The position numbers and the translations under genes are program-made. The notes below the pieces were generated by a model. The model was given only the letters and a program-made list of their open reading frames with translations. It searched no databases and was not told where the DNA came from. From the NCBI GenBank assembly GCA_031385325.1, contig JANNBJ010000081.1:1-25247 (forward strand): a DNA stretch of 25,247 nt, read 5' to 3'. Positions 1 to 7,995 of this stretch are shown in pieces (within the stretch, counting starts at the first letter, position 1; every line of letters starts with the position of its first letter). The stretch is from SYFY01 sp031385325. Its GTDB lineage: Bacteria; Pseudomonadota; Gammaproteobacteria; Pseudomonadales; Azotimanducaceae.

Positions 1-44
1 CGAAAAAAACAACACGTTGAACACAACCATCAGAATCAGACAAC

Positions 45-509
45 ATGACTTCACCCAACGAACGAATCCTCGACGTCAACGCATTGATGCAATATCTGCC
101 GCATCGATTCCCATTCCTGCTGATCGATCGCGTCATCGAACTGGTTGCTGGCGAGTACATCAAGGGATTCAAGAACGTCACCATCAACGAGCCGTTTTTT
201 GTCGGCCACTTTCCTGAACAACCGATTCTGCCGGGTGTGCTGATTGTCGAAGCGATGGCGCAGTTGTCCGGGGTTCTTGCGTTCGAGACACGCGGTACTC
301 GTCCGGGAGATGGCACGTTGTATCTGCTCGGTGCGACCGAACACACGCGCTTCAAGCGCCCGGTGGTGCCCGGCGATCGTCTGATGATGGAAAGTCGAAT
401 CAAGGCGGATCGATCGCGTGTCATCAAGTTCGAATGCAAGGCCTGGGTTGATGAGCAGCTGGCGTGTACCAGTGAATTGACTGTTGTCCAGCAACAAGGT
501 GCGAAATGA
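45..509 (+). CDS. fabZ: 3-hydroxyacyl-[ACP] dehydratase FabZ
   Basis: Cytoplasmic dehydratase of type II fatty acid synthesis; it converts (3R)-hydroxyacyl-ACP to trans-2-enoyl-ACP and competes with LpxA for hydroxyacyl-ACP. The 154-residue product has the hot-dog fold signatures LPHRFPFLLIDRV near residues 18-30 and GHFPEQPILPGV near 54-65. The catalytic His is in GHFP and the catalytic Glu is in the following VEAMAQ helix. Length is typical of the family (about 150). The ATG at 45 has no clear Shine-Dalgarno sequence, which would fit translational coupling to a gene just outside the window, probably lpxD by the usual order. It overlaps lpxA by 4 nt (ATGA). The 44 bases before it hold no recognisable feature. 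Confidence 0.97.
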   Translation: MTSPNERILDVNALMQYLPHRFPFLLIDRVIELVAGEYIKGFKNVTINEPFFVGHFPEQPILPGVLIVEAMAQLSGVLAFETRGTRPGDGTLYLLGATEHTRFKRPVVPGDRLMMESRIKADRSRVIKFECKAWVDEQLACTSELTVVQQQGAK

Positions 510-1300
510 TTGATGGTCGATGCATCATCGATCCCACGGCGCGTGTTGCCGATGATGTTGAAATCGGCCCATGGACCATCATCGGTGCGGATGTCGAAAT
601 TGGCGGAGGAACCCGCATTGCCTCACATGTCGTCATCAAGGGACCAACGCGCATTGGACGAAACAATCGAATCTTTCAGTTTTCAACTGTAGGCGAAGAC
701 ACGCCGGCGCTGGCTTATGGTGGTGAACCCACCATGCTGGTGATCGGTGACAACAATGTAATTCGGGAAGGCGTGACCATTCATCGCGGTCTCGCCCAGG
801 ACAAGGGTTCGACAATCATCGGCAATCACTGTCTCTTGATGGCCTACGTTCATGTGGGGCATGACTGTGTGGTCGGCGACCACGTCATCATGGCTAACAA
901 CGCATCGATTGCAGGTCACGTTGCGGTAGGTGACCACGCCAACTTTGGTGGTTACGCGGGTGTTGCGCAGTTTCGGAGCATTGGCGCCTATTCTCATATC
1001 GCCGCCATGAGTCTGGTGATCAAGGATGTTCCGGCGTACATGACGGTCGGCGGAAATCCCGCTGCAGCCATCGGTCTGAATGTGGAGGGCATGCGCCGAC
1101 GCAACTACGACAGTGGAGTCATGGAAGCCATCAAACAAGCCCATCGACTGGTGTATCGCGCCAGTCTGACCACTCAGGAAGCGATCGCGGAGCTTGCATC
1201 GCTGCGTGCCACACATCAGGAAGTGGAGCTGTTCGCAGCGAGCATCGAGTCATCGAGATGGGGAATTACGCGCGCCAGGAAACAACCGGACGCGTCATGA
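506..1300 (+). CDS. lpxA: UDP-N-acetylglucosamine O-acyltransferase LpxA
   Basis: First step of lipid A synthesis: transfers R-3-hydroxyacyl from ACP to the 3-OH of UDP-GlcNAc in the cytoplasm, as a trimer. The 264-residue protein is a left-handed beta-helix of hexapeptide repeats (about residues 1-185) with an alpha-helical C-terminus. The catalytic segment HVGHDC places His119 at E. coli His125 and His116 at His122; AGHVAV gives His138 (E. coli His144). Where E. coli has VHQF (His160) this protein has VAQF, so that His is Ala154. The acyl-length position (E. coli Gly173) aligns with Ala167. The start overlaps the fabZ stop by 4 nt and has AAGG 6 nt upstream. Function is confident; chain length cannot be told from sequence. 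Confidence 0.96.
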   Translation: MIDGRCIIDPTARVADDVEIGPWTIIGADVEIGGGTRIASHVVIKGPTRIGRNNRIFQFSTVGEDTPALAYGGEPTMLVIGDNNVIREGVTIHRGLAQDKGSTIIGNHCLLMAYVHVGHDCVVGDHVIMANNASIAGHVAVGDHANFGGYAGVAQFRSIGAYSHIAAMSLVIKDVPAYMTVGGNPAAAIGLNVEGMRRRNYDSGVMEAIKQAHRLVYRASLTTQEAIAELASLRATHQEVELFAASIESSRWGITRARKQPDAS

Positions 1301-2487
1301 CCGTTCAGGCTGCGCAGCCAGTGCGGCTGGGTATCGTGGCTGGTGAAACCTCTGGCGATCAACTCGGTGGTGGGTTGATGCGATCTCTGACTGCGCGGTT
1401 TGCAGCGGAAGGGCGCGCAGTCGAGTTTATCGGTATCGGTGGGGACGAGATGACGGCTGCTGGCCTGCAGAGCCTTGCCTCGTTTGCAAGCTTGTCAGTC
1501 AATGGCTTTGTTGAACCTCTGCGCAAACTGCCTTTCCTGCTGCGTATCCTGAGCCGCATGGTAGACCAGTGCATCTCAAGGCGAGTGGATGCGTTCATCG
1601 GCGTCGACTTCAATGTCTTTAATCTGCTCATCGAACGTCGGTTACGAAAACACGGTGTGCCGACCGTTCACTACGTCAGTCCCTCCGTTTATGCATGGCG
1701 GCAAGGCAGAACACGTTCGCTGACGCGAAGCACTGACTTGTTGTTGACGCTCTATCCTTTTGAACCTGCGTTCTATCGGGATCTGCCGATTCAGGTCGTT
1801 TGTGTCGGACATCCATTGGCCCAATCAATCGGCCCGTCGGCTGGTTCTGCTCAAGCCCGGCTGGATGCACGCGCTGAACTGGGTGTGACTAGCGACACCC
1901 GGCTGATTGCCTTGTTACCGGGCAGTCGCCACTCAGAGATTCGCCTGATGGCACCGGTTTTTATTGCGGCGGCGCGAATCCTTCAGCGTGAACGTGGGAC
2001 CACGTTCCTCATCCCTTGTGTACGCAAGGAGTTAGAACCGTTATTGCAATCCATGCTCGATGCCAATGACGATGTCGCTATCCGGTTGTTGGTCGGGAAT
2101 GCCCGAAAGGTACTGTCCGCCTGCGATGGCGCGCTGGTGAAATCCGGAACCGGTACTCTTGAAGCGATGTGCATCGGCCGACCCATGGTGGTGAGTTATA
2201 AACTCGGTCCGTGGTCATATCAGCTGGCGCGTCGATTGATCAGGACCCCCTTTGTGGCGTTACCCAATATTCTCGCGGGACGAGCGCTGGTTCCCGAGTT
2301 CCTGCAGAACGATGCAACGCCTGAGAATCTCGCCAGCGCGTTGGCTCTAGAGATGCAATCCGCAATTGACGATCCTGAGTATCTGGATCGTTTTCGCGCG
2401 CTGCGCGAATCGCTGGCTGTTGGTTGCGGCGCTGATGTGGAAGCAGGCAAGGCAGTGCATCGATTTCTGGCTCAGGGGCGCGTGTGA
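1297..2487 (+). CDS. lpxB: Lipid-A-disaccharide synthase LpxB
   Basis: Peripheral membrane glycosyltransferase (GT19) that joins UDP-2,3-diacylglucosamine and lipid X into the lipid A disaccharide. The N-terminal AGETSGDQLGG motif lies at residues 15-25 with this start. Further family motifs are IGVDFNVFN, YVSPSVYAWRQGR, LLPGSRHSEI and the sugar-nucleotide segment SGTGTLEAM. I chose ATG 1297 (396 residues), which overlaps the lpxA stop as ATGA, like the other junctions here. An in-frame ATG at 1258 would add 13 residues and a 43-nt overlap and is less likely. E. coli LpxB has 382 residues. It overlaps rnhB by 4 nt. Confidence 0.96.
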   Translation: MTVQAAQPVRLGIVAGETSGDQLGGGLMRSLTARFAAEGRAVEFIGIGGDEMTAAGLQSLASFASLSVNGFVEPLRKLPFLLRILSRMVDQCISRRVDAFIGVDFNVFNLLIERRLRKHGVPTVHYVSPSVYAWRQGRTRSLTRSTDLLLTLYPFEPAFYRDLPIQVVCVGHPLAQSIGPSAGSAQARLDARAELGVTSDTRLIALLPGSRHSEIRLMAPVFIAAARILQRERGTTFLIPCVRKELEPLLQSMLDANDDVAIRLLVGNARKVLSACDGALVKSGTGTLEAMCIGRPMVVSYKLGPWSYQLARRLIRTPFVALPNILAGRALVPEFLQNDATPENLASALALEMQSAIDDPEYLDRFRALRESLAVGCGADVEAGKAVHRFLAQGRV

Positions 2488-3095
2488 ACTCCGTAGCGTT
2501 ATCGGGGATGCTGGTAGCGGGAGTTGATGAAGCCGGGCGCGGTCCGCTGGCAGGTGCGGTTTTTGCGGCAGCAGTCATTCTCGATCCAGCGCGGGTGATC
2601 GAGGGCATTCGGGATTCGAAAAAACTCTCGGCTCGCATGCGGGAAAAACTGGCGGTGGAAATCATGCGCTGCGCAATCGCCTGGTGTGTCGCCCGCGCCG
2701 ATGTGCGTGAAATCGATGAACTCAACATTCTGCAGGCGACATTTTTATCGATGCGGCGAGCCGTGTCAGGATTGTCGCATCGTCCGGACCTGGTTTATGT
2801 CGATGGCAATCGGTTGCCTGGTCTCGACTGTCCCGCGACGGCTGTTATCGGCGGAGACGACTTGCTGACCTGCATTGGCGCCGCGTCGATTCTTGCCAAG
2901 GTTGCCCGGGATCATGAAATGATCGCTTTGGCCACGCTGTATCCAGAATATGGATTTGATCGACACAAGGGGTATGGTACACCTGAGCATCTGCTGGCTC
3001 TTCGACGGCATGGTCCAACACCCGTGCATCGACGATCGTTCGCGCCAGTGCGTAATTCCATCGGCAATTCCATCGCCAGGCAAAGCCCGTCATGA
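2484..3095 (+). CDS. rnhB: Ribonuclease HII
   Basis: Cleaves RNA in RNA-DNA hybrids and starts removal of single ribonucleotides misincorporated in DNA. The 203-residue protein has the N-terminal motif VDEAGRGPLAG with Asp15 and Glu16. The acidic site is completed by Asp107 in VYVDGNR and Asp125 in GGDDLL, just before the AASILAKVARD helix; these correspond to E. coli Asp16, Glu17, Asp108 and Asp126. The start is a GTG overlapping the lpxB stop (GTGA). An ATG at 2508 would shorten it by 8 residues and still keep the motif. The lpxB-rnhB-dnaE order is conserved in Gammaproteobacteria. The stop overlaps the dnaE ATG by 4 nt. Confidence 0.96.
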   Translation: MNSVALSGMLVAGVDEAGRGPLAGAVFAAAVILDPARVIEGIRDSKKLSARMREKLAVEIMRCAIAWCVARADVREIDELNILQATFLSMRRAVSGLSHRPDLVYVDGNRLPGLDCPATAVIGGDDLLTCIGAASILAKVARDHEMIALATLYPEYGFDRHKGYGTPEHLLALRRHGPTPVHRRSFAPVRNSIGNSIARQSPS

Positions 3096-6000
3096 CGCAT
3101 AACGAACCCTTTGTTCATCTGCAGGTCCACAGCGAGTTTTCGCTGGCGGATAGCGTCATTCGTATCAAGGAACTGGCGACAACAGTCGCAGCGCAAGGCA
3201 TGCCAGCGGTGGCGATGACCGATCGTGGCAACCTGTTTGCGCTCATCAAGTTTTATCAGGCTTGTCTGGGTGCAGGCGTTCAACCGGTCATCGGTGTCGA
3301 GATTCGCTATCGATCAACATCGGACCAGGTGGTGCGCGCCTTGCTGCTGGCCATGAATCTGACGGGCTATCGCAATCTCCTGCAGTTGATTTCCAGAGCC
3401 TTTACAGACAGTGACGAGCATGGGCTGGTACCACGAGCGGATATCACGCGCCTGCAGGATGGTCTGATCATGTTGTCTGGTGGCCGGCACGGTGAAATCG
3501 GTCACGCCCTGATCAATGGGGATACCCATCTTGCTGAACAGTTGGCCGCTGAGTGGTCGAACTGTTTTACCAACCGTTTTTATCTGGAGCTGCAGCGAAC
3601 CGCGCGTCCCGGTGATGAACTGTCCGTTCGCGCACACGTTGATCTGGCGCAGCGCCTGCAATTGCCGGTGGTCGCGACGAACGACGTCTGCTTCCTCCTC
3701 GAGGATGATTTCGAAGCCCATGAGACACGGATCTGCATTCATCAGGGACGAGTACTCAATGATCCGCGGCGCGACCACAATTATTCGTCGCAGCAGTATC
3801 TGAAAAGCCCTGCGCAGATGCAGGCGCTGTTCACCGACATCCCCGAAGCGATTGCCAACACGGTAGAAATCGCGCGCCGCTGCAGCGTTACGCTTGAGCT
3901 GAAGAAGTACTTCCTGCCGAACTATCCGGTTCCGGCAGATGAAACACTCGCAAGCCATCTGGATCGAATGGCCAGCACTGGTCTCGCGAATCGTCTGCTT
4001 CGACTGCCGATAACTGCAGGCGAGGAAGTTCAGCAAAAACACGCCCTTTATCAGGAACGCCTGCGCTTCGAACTTGGCGTCATCAACAAGATGGGTTTTG
4101 CCGGCTATTTTCTGATTGTCATGGAATTCATTGCCTGGGCACGCAGCGAGGATATTCCGGTTGGACCGGGACGAGGTTCAGGCGCTGGCTCGCTGGTTGC
4201 CTACAGTCTTGGCATCACTGATCTTGATCCTATTTCCTACGATCTTCTGTTTGAGCGCTTCCTGAACCCGGAGCGGGTATCAATGCCGGACTTCGACGTG
4301 GACTTCTGTATGGAAGGCCGTGATCGCGTGATCCAGCATGTCAGTGATCGATATGGTCACGCGGCGGTCAGCCAGATCATCACGTTTGGGACCATGGCCG
4401 CGAAAGCAGTGGTGCGTGATGTCGCCCGTGTGCAGGGCAAGTCCTATGGCCTGGCCGACAAACTCTCGAAGCTGATTCCGTTCGAAGTTGGTATGACGTT
4501 GAAAAAGGCGGTCGACGAAACCAGCGAGTTGCGTGACTTCATCGCCAACAATGACGAAGTCGGCGAGATCATGGAAATGGCGTACAAGCTGGAAGGTGTG
4601 GTGCGCAACGTCGGTCGGCATGCCGGCGGCGTGGTGATTGCCCCGACTGAACTCATCGAATTTGTACCGTTGTACACAGAAGAGCCGGGTGGGGCGCTGG
4701 TTGCGCAATTCGACAAGGACGACGTCGAAAAAGCCGGGTTGGTGAAATTCGACTTCCTTGGGCTGAAGACCCTGACGATCATCGACTGGTGCGTCAAGGC
4801 GATCAACGAAGATCATCCAGATCGGTGTCTGGACATCGACACGATAACGCTTACCGACGAGTCCACCTTTGCATTACTGCGTCGGGCGGAAACGGCCGCT
4901 GTCTTCCAGCTGGAATCTCGCGGCATGCGGGATCTCATTCGCCGCCTGTTGCCTGACAAGGTGGAAGATATCATTGCGTTGGTTGCCTTGTTCAGACCCG
5001 GACCGCTGCAGAGTGGGGCGGTTGATGACTATATCAATCGAAAACATGGGCAGGAGCCGGTAGATCTGCCACATCCCTCACTCGCCTGGGTATTGCAGGG
5101 AACCTACGGTGTCGTGCTCTATCAGGAGCAGGTCATGCAGATCGCGCAGGTATTGGCCGGGTTCTCCCTGGGTGATGCGGATCTGCTGCGACGGGCGATG
5201 GGAAAAAAGAAGCCTGAAGAAATGGCGAAGGTCAGGGCTCAATTCCTGACCGGATGCGCAGTCAACCAGGTCGACGAAAGGCAGGCAGGCGAGATCTTCG
5301 ATCTCATGGAGAAGTTCGCCGGGTACGCTTTCAATAAATCGCACTCAGCCACCTACGCACTGGTCTCTTATCAGACAGCGTATCTCAAGACGCACTTTGC
5401 ACCGTATTTCATGGCCGCCAACCTGTCGGCGGAAATGCAGAATATCGACAAGGTGGTCACGCTGGTGGACGAAGTGCGTCGCATCGGTATTCAACTTCGA
5501 TCACCCGACGTGAACAGCAGCATTTTCCGGTTTGCGGTGCGGGAAGGTGTCATCGTGTATGGGCTCGGTGCGGTGCGAGGTGTTGGAGAGGGGCCCGTCG
5601 AGTTGATTGTCAGAGAACGTCAGCTCGGTCCGTTCACCAGTCTGAAGGATTTCTGTCAGCGTGTTGATTCTCGCAAGGCGAACAAGCGAGTTCTCGAAGC
5701 ACTGATTCGCTCAGGTGCAATGGACGCGTTGGTGGAAAAAGAACGATTCAAGTCGCTCAACGAGGTGCGAGCCTATCTCCTCGCGCTGTTACCCGAGGCC
5801 ATGCACAGTGCCGAACAGGTCGCCCGTGATCGGGATCTGGGCATGGTCGATCTGTTTGGCGGCGTCATGGCTGCACCTGGAGCAGCAGTTGATGTCAGGG
5901 ACTTCCGACCATTTGATGACGGTGAACGGCTGCAGGCAGAAAAGCAGTCGCTCGGCCTCTACCTGACGGGACATCCGGTTGATCCCCATCTGGATGAGCT

Positions 6001-6577
6001 GCGCGCCATGTGTCGTCATAGGCTGGTTGATCTGAATCCGGATCGCAAGACGCAGTTCATTGGCGGCACGGTGGTGTCGACCCGTTTGATGAAGTCGAAG
6101 CGTGGTGGAAACACTGCTTACGTTGTCATCGATGACAAGAGCGCACGAATCGAAGCCACACTGTTCAATGATGTGTACGAACAATTCCGTGATCGGATCA
6201 AGGAGGACGTGCCCGTCATTCTGGAAGGGTATGCACATGCCGACGACTACAACGGTGACCCAACAACTCGCTTCCGGGTGGAGCGTGTGTTGTCGATTGA
6301 AGATGCGCGTCGTCGTTTTGCACGCGCAGTTGAAATCACCATTCCATCGGCCATGTCGTCCAGCCTTGCGCAACTGTTGAGCAAGATGCTCACGCCGTAT
6401 CGATTGCCTGACCAGGGGTGTGGTGTGTCGCTCATCTACTCTTCCAACGCGGCATGCGCTCATATCTGGCTTGGTGAGGAGTGGCGTGTGCGTCCGGCTG
6501 ATGATCTGTTGCGTGATTTACGCAACAATTTTGGCGCTCAAAGCGTGCGACTGGCCTTTCTGCATGGAGTGCATTGA
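3092..6577 (+). CDS. dnaE: DNA polymerase III alpha subunit DnaE
   Basis: Catalytic subunit of the replicative polymerase (C-family). The 1161 residues match E. coli DnaE (1160). In order: a PHP domain (from about residue 5, FVHLQVHSEFSL), palm and thumb with PDFDVDF giving catalytic Asp400 and Asp402, the third Asp554 in VKFDFLGLKT, fingers, a helix-hairpin-helix region, an internal clamp-binding peptide MVDLF at 918-922 (E. coli QADMF at 920-924), an OB fold at about 985-1050 and the tau-binding C-terminus. The ATGA overlap with rnhB suggests coupling. Its end overlaps tilS by 14 nt; accA, which follows dnaE in E. coli and lies between dnaE and tilS in pseudomonads, is absent. Confidence 0.98.
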   Translation: MTHNEPFVHLQVHSEFSLADSVIRIKELATTVAAQGMPAVAMTDRGNLFALIKFYQACLGAGVQPVIGVEIRYRSTSDQVVRALLLAMNLTGYRNLLQLISRAFTDSDEHGLVPRADITRLQDGLIMLSGGRHGEIGHALINGDTHLAEQLAAEWSNCFTNRFYLELQRTARPGDELSVRAHVDLAQRLQLPVVATNDVCFLLEDDFEAHETRICIHQGRVLNDPRRDHNYSSQQYLKSPAQMQALFTDIPEAIANTVEIARRCSVTLELKKYFLPNYPVPADETLASHLDRMASTGLANRLLRLPITAGEEVQQKHALYQERLRFELGVINKMGFAGYFLIVMEFIAWARSEDIPVGPGRGSGAGSLVAYSLGITDLDPISYDLLFERFLNPERVSMPDFDVDFCMEGRDRVIQHVSDRYGHAAVSQIITFGTMAAKAVVRDVARVQGKSYGLADKLSKLIPFEVGMTLKKAVDETSELRDFIANNDEVGEIMEMAYKLEGVVRNVGRHAGGVVIAPTELIEFVPLYTEEPGGALVAQFDKDDVEKAGLVKFDFLGLKTLTIIDWCVKAINEDHPDRCLDIDTITLTDESTFALLRRAETAAVFQLESRGMRDLIRRLLPDKVEDIIALVALFRPGPLQSGAVDDYINRKHGQEPVDLPHPSLAWVLQGTYGVVLYQEQVMQIAQVLAGFSLGDADLLRRAMGKKKPEEMAKVRAQFLTGCAVNQVDERQAGEIFDLMEKFAGYAFNKSHSATYALVSYQTAYLKTHFAPYFMAANLSAEMQNIDKVVTLVDEVRRIGIQLRSPDVNSSIFRFAVREGVIVYGLGAVRGVGEGPVELIVRERQLGPFTSLKDFCQRVDSRKANKRVLEALIRSGAMDALVEKERFKSLNEVRAYLLALLPEAMHSAEQVARDRDLGMVDLFGGVMAAPGAAVDVRDFRPFDDGERLQAEKQSLGLYLTGHPVDPHLDELRAMCRHRLVDLNPDRKTQFIGGTVVSTRLMKSKRGGNTAYVVIDDKSARIEATLFNDVYEQFRDRIKEDVPVILEGYAHADDYNGDPTTRFRVERVLSIEDARRRFARAVEITIPSAMSSSLAQLLSKMLTPYRLPDQGCGVSLIYSSNAACAHIWLGEEWRVRPADDLLRDLRNNFGAQSVRLAFLHGVH

Positions 6578-7856
6578 ACCCGATGCCCCTGACCGGGTGA
6601 TCGACGCTGTTCGGCTTGCTCTGCGAGGCGTCTCAGGTCGAGTGCTGATCGGCTACTCAGGAGGCGTCGATTCATCCGTGCTGTTGTGGGCTGTCACTCA
6701 GGTGGTCCCGTTGGGTCGCTTGTTGGCGGTACACATCAATCACAACGCCCAGGCCGCATCCGGCGATTGGGAGCACCATTGCCGCGACACGTCGGCAGCG
6801 ATGGGTGTTCCGTTTGTGGCCATGTCAGTGGTATTACCCAAGGCGGGGAATTTCGAAGCTGTCGCGAGGCGCGCTCGGCTCGAGTGTTTCGCCGGATTGC
6901 TGGCGACCGGGGACGTCCTGTTGCTGGCGCATCATCGCCGTGATCAGACAGAAACTGCCTTGCTGCGGCTGATTCAGGGGCGAGGCGTTTATGGCATGCC
7001 CAGTAGTCGGCGGCTTGCCGCTGGCCAGATTCTGCGGCCGCTGCTTGAGATCTCCAGAGAAGAACTCGAATCGTGCTGTCGCGCCGCTGGACTCCGACCG
7101 GTTGAAGATCCCAGCAATCTCACAGGTGTTCTTGACCGCAGCTGGATCAGGCAAACACTGTTGCCACAAATGCGATTGCGTTGGCCCTTGGTCGAAGACC
7201 ACGTAGTGCGGGTCGCGCGAGCGGCGCAGCAGGCGGAGTCGGCTGGTCGCTGGCTCGCCAGCCACTTGCCTCATCCGCTGCTATTCGACCGATTGCCGGA
7301 AGATCGGCTGGTCTGGACGGATACGGTCCGCTGGTGGCTCGAATCGCGGGGTCTGCCCGGGGTGCCACGAACGACGCTGCAACCGTGGCTGGTCGGCCTG
7401 CGCATGGACGGTGCCGAGCATGTCGACGGAGTTAACACGTCGACGCTGTCGGTGACGGGGGGCTCACTGCATGCCTATCGGCAGCGTCTCTTTGTACAGC
7501 TGACACCGCAGCAACTGCCAGAGGTATGGTCAGTGCAGGCTGGAGAGTCCATCGATTTGGGCCATGGAGTGCTGCGTCTTGAACGTGGAGATGTTCCTGC
7601 CAGTGATGGTCCAGGTGATCAGTGGCAGATCCGGTTTCGGTGTGGAAACGATGTCCTGAAGGTTGCAGGCCGCAGGCGTCGTGTTTCGACCTTGCTTCAG
7701 GCGGCGGTGCTGCCCTGGGAGCGGAGTCGATACCCATTGTTGTATCGAGGTGAGGAACTGGCAGCGATTCCAGGCCTTGCGACGTCAGACACGTTTGGTG
7801 AGCTTCTGGTTCAGTGGCAACCACGAGTACCGATGTTTATCCGGGGTGTCGGTTGA
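6564..7856 (+). CDS. tilS: tRNA(Ile)-lysidine synthase TilS
   Basis: ATP-dependent enzyme that adds lysine to C34 of tRNA-Ile(CAU), changing its decoding from AUG to AUA; essential in most bacteria. With ATG 6564 the product is 430 residues (E. coli 432). The N-terminal PP-loop SGGVDSS is at residues 32-38, HINHNAQ follows, and the C-terminal substrate-binding domain reads RFRCGNDVL near 350-360. The open frame extends upstream to 6420 inside dnaE, but that would give 48 extra residues without family support. The start overlaps the dnaE end by 14 nt and has no obvious Shine-Dalgarno, so translation may depend on ribosomes ending dnaE. The stop lies inside the left arm of a long inverted repeat. 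Confidence 0.95.
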   Translation: MECIEPDAPDRVIDAVRLALRGVSGRVLIGYSGGVDSSVLLWAVTQVVPLGRLLAVHINHNAQAASGDWEHHCRDTSAAMGVPFVAMSVVLPKAGNFEAVARRARLECFAGLLATGDVLLLAHHRRDQTETALLRLIQGRGVYGMPSSRRLAAGQILRPLLEISREELESCCRAAGLRPVEDPSNLTGVLDRSWIRQTLLPQMRLRWPLVEDHVVRVARAAQQAESAGRWLASHLPHPLLFDRLPEDRLVWTDTVRWWLESRGLPGVPRTTLQPWLVGLRMDGAEHVDGVNTSTLSVTGGSLHAYRQRLFVQLTPQQLPEVWSVQAGESIDLGHGVLRLERGDVPASDGPGDQWQIRFRCGNDVLKVAGRRRRVSTLLQAAVLPWERSRYPLLYRGEELAAIPGLATSDTFGELLVQWQPRVPMFIRGVG

Positions 7857-7918
7857 GCTTCACAAGGGCATTTGTTAACGTGCTCTTCCATCTTGCGTCC
7901 TTAAGCTCAGCCACCCCG
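7842..7918 (+). other. Long imperfect hairpin across the tilS stop, upstream of pyrG
   Basis: The left arm has CGGGGTG (7842-7848) and TGAGCTT (7854-7860), and the right arm AAGCTCA (7903-7909) and CACCCCG (7912-7918). Both 7-nt blocks pair perfectly, separated by TCGGT on one side and GC on the other. A further AAGG (7864-7867) can pair with CCTT (7899-7902). No T-tract follows, so it does not look like a simple intrinsic terminator. It could be a processing or pausing structure in the 139-nt gap before pyrG. No convincing -35/-10 pair was found in this gap. Confidence 0.5.
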
Positions 7919-7995
7919 AGTTCACGCGCCAGCGTGTTGACCGGCGAGATGGCGGAGACGCTCAACCGTAATAGTTCTTCCAACAGTTGGATTTG

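Noticed and set aside
3314..4042. 242-codon minus-strand frame inside dnaE
   Set aside because: Shadow of dnaE; no domain signature or ribosome site.
5789..6463. 224-codon minus-strand frame inside dnaE
   Set aside because: Shadow of the conserved OB-fold region of dnaE; no independent support.
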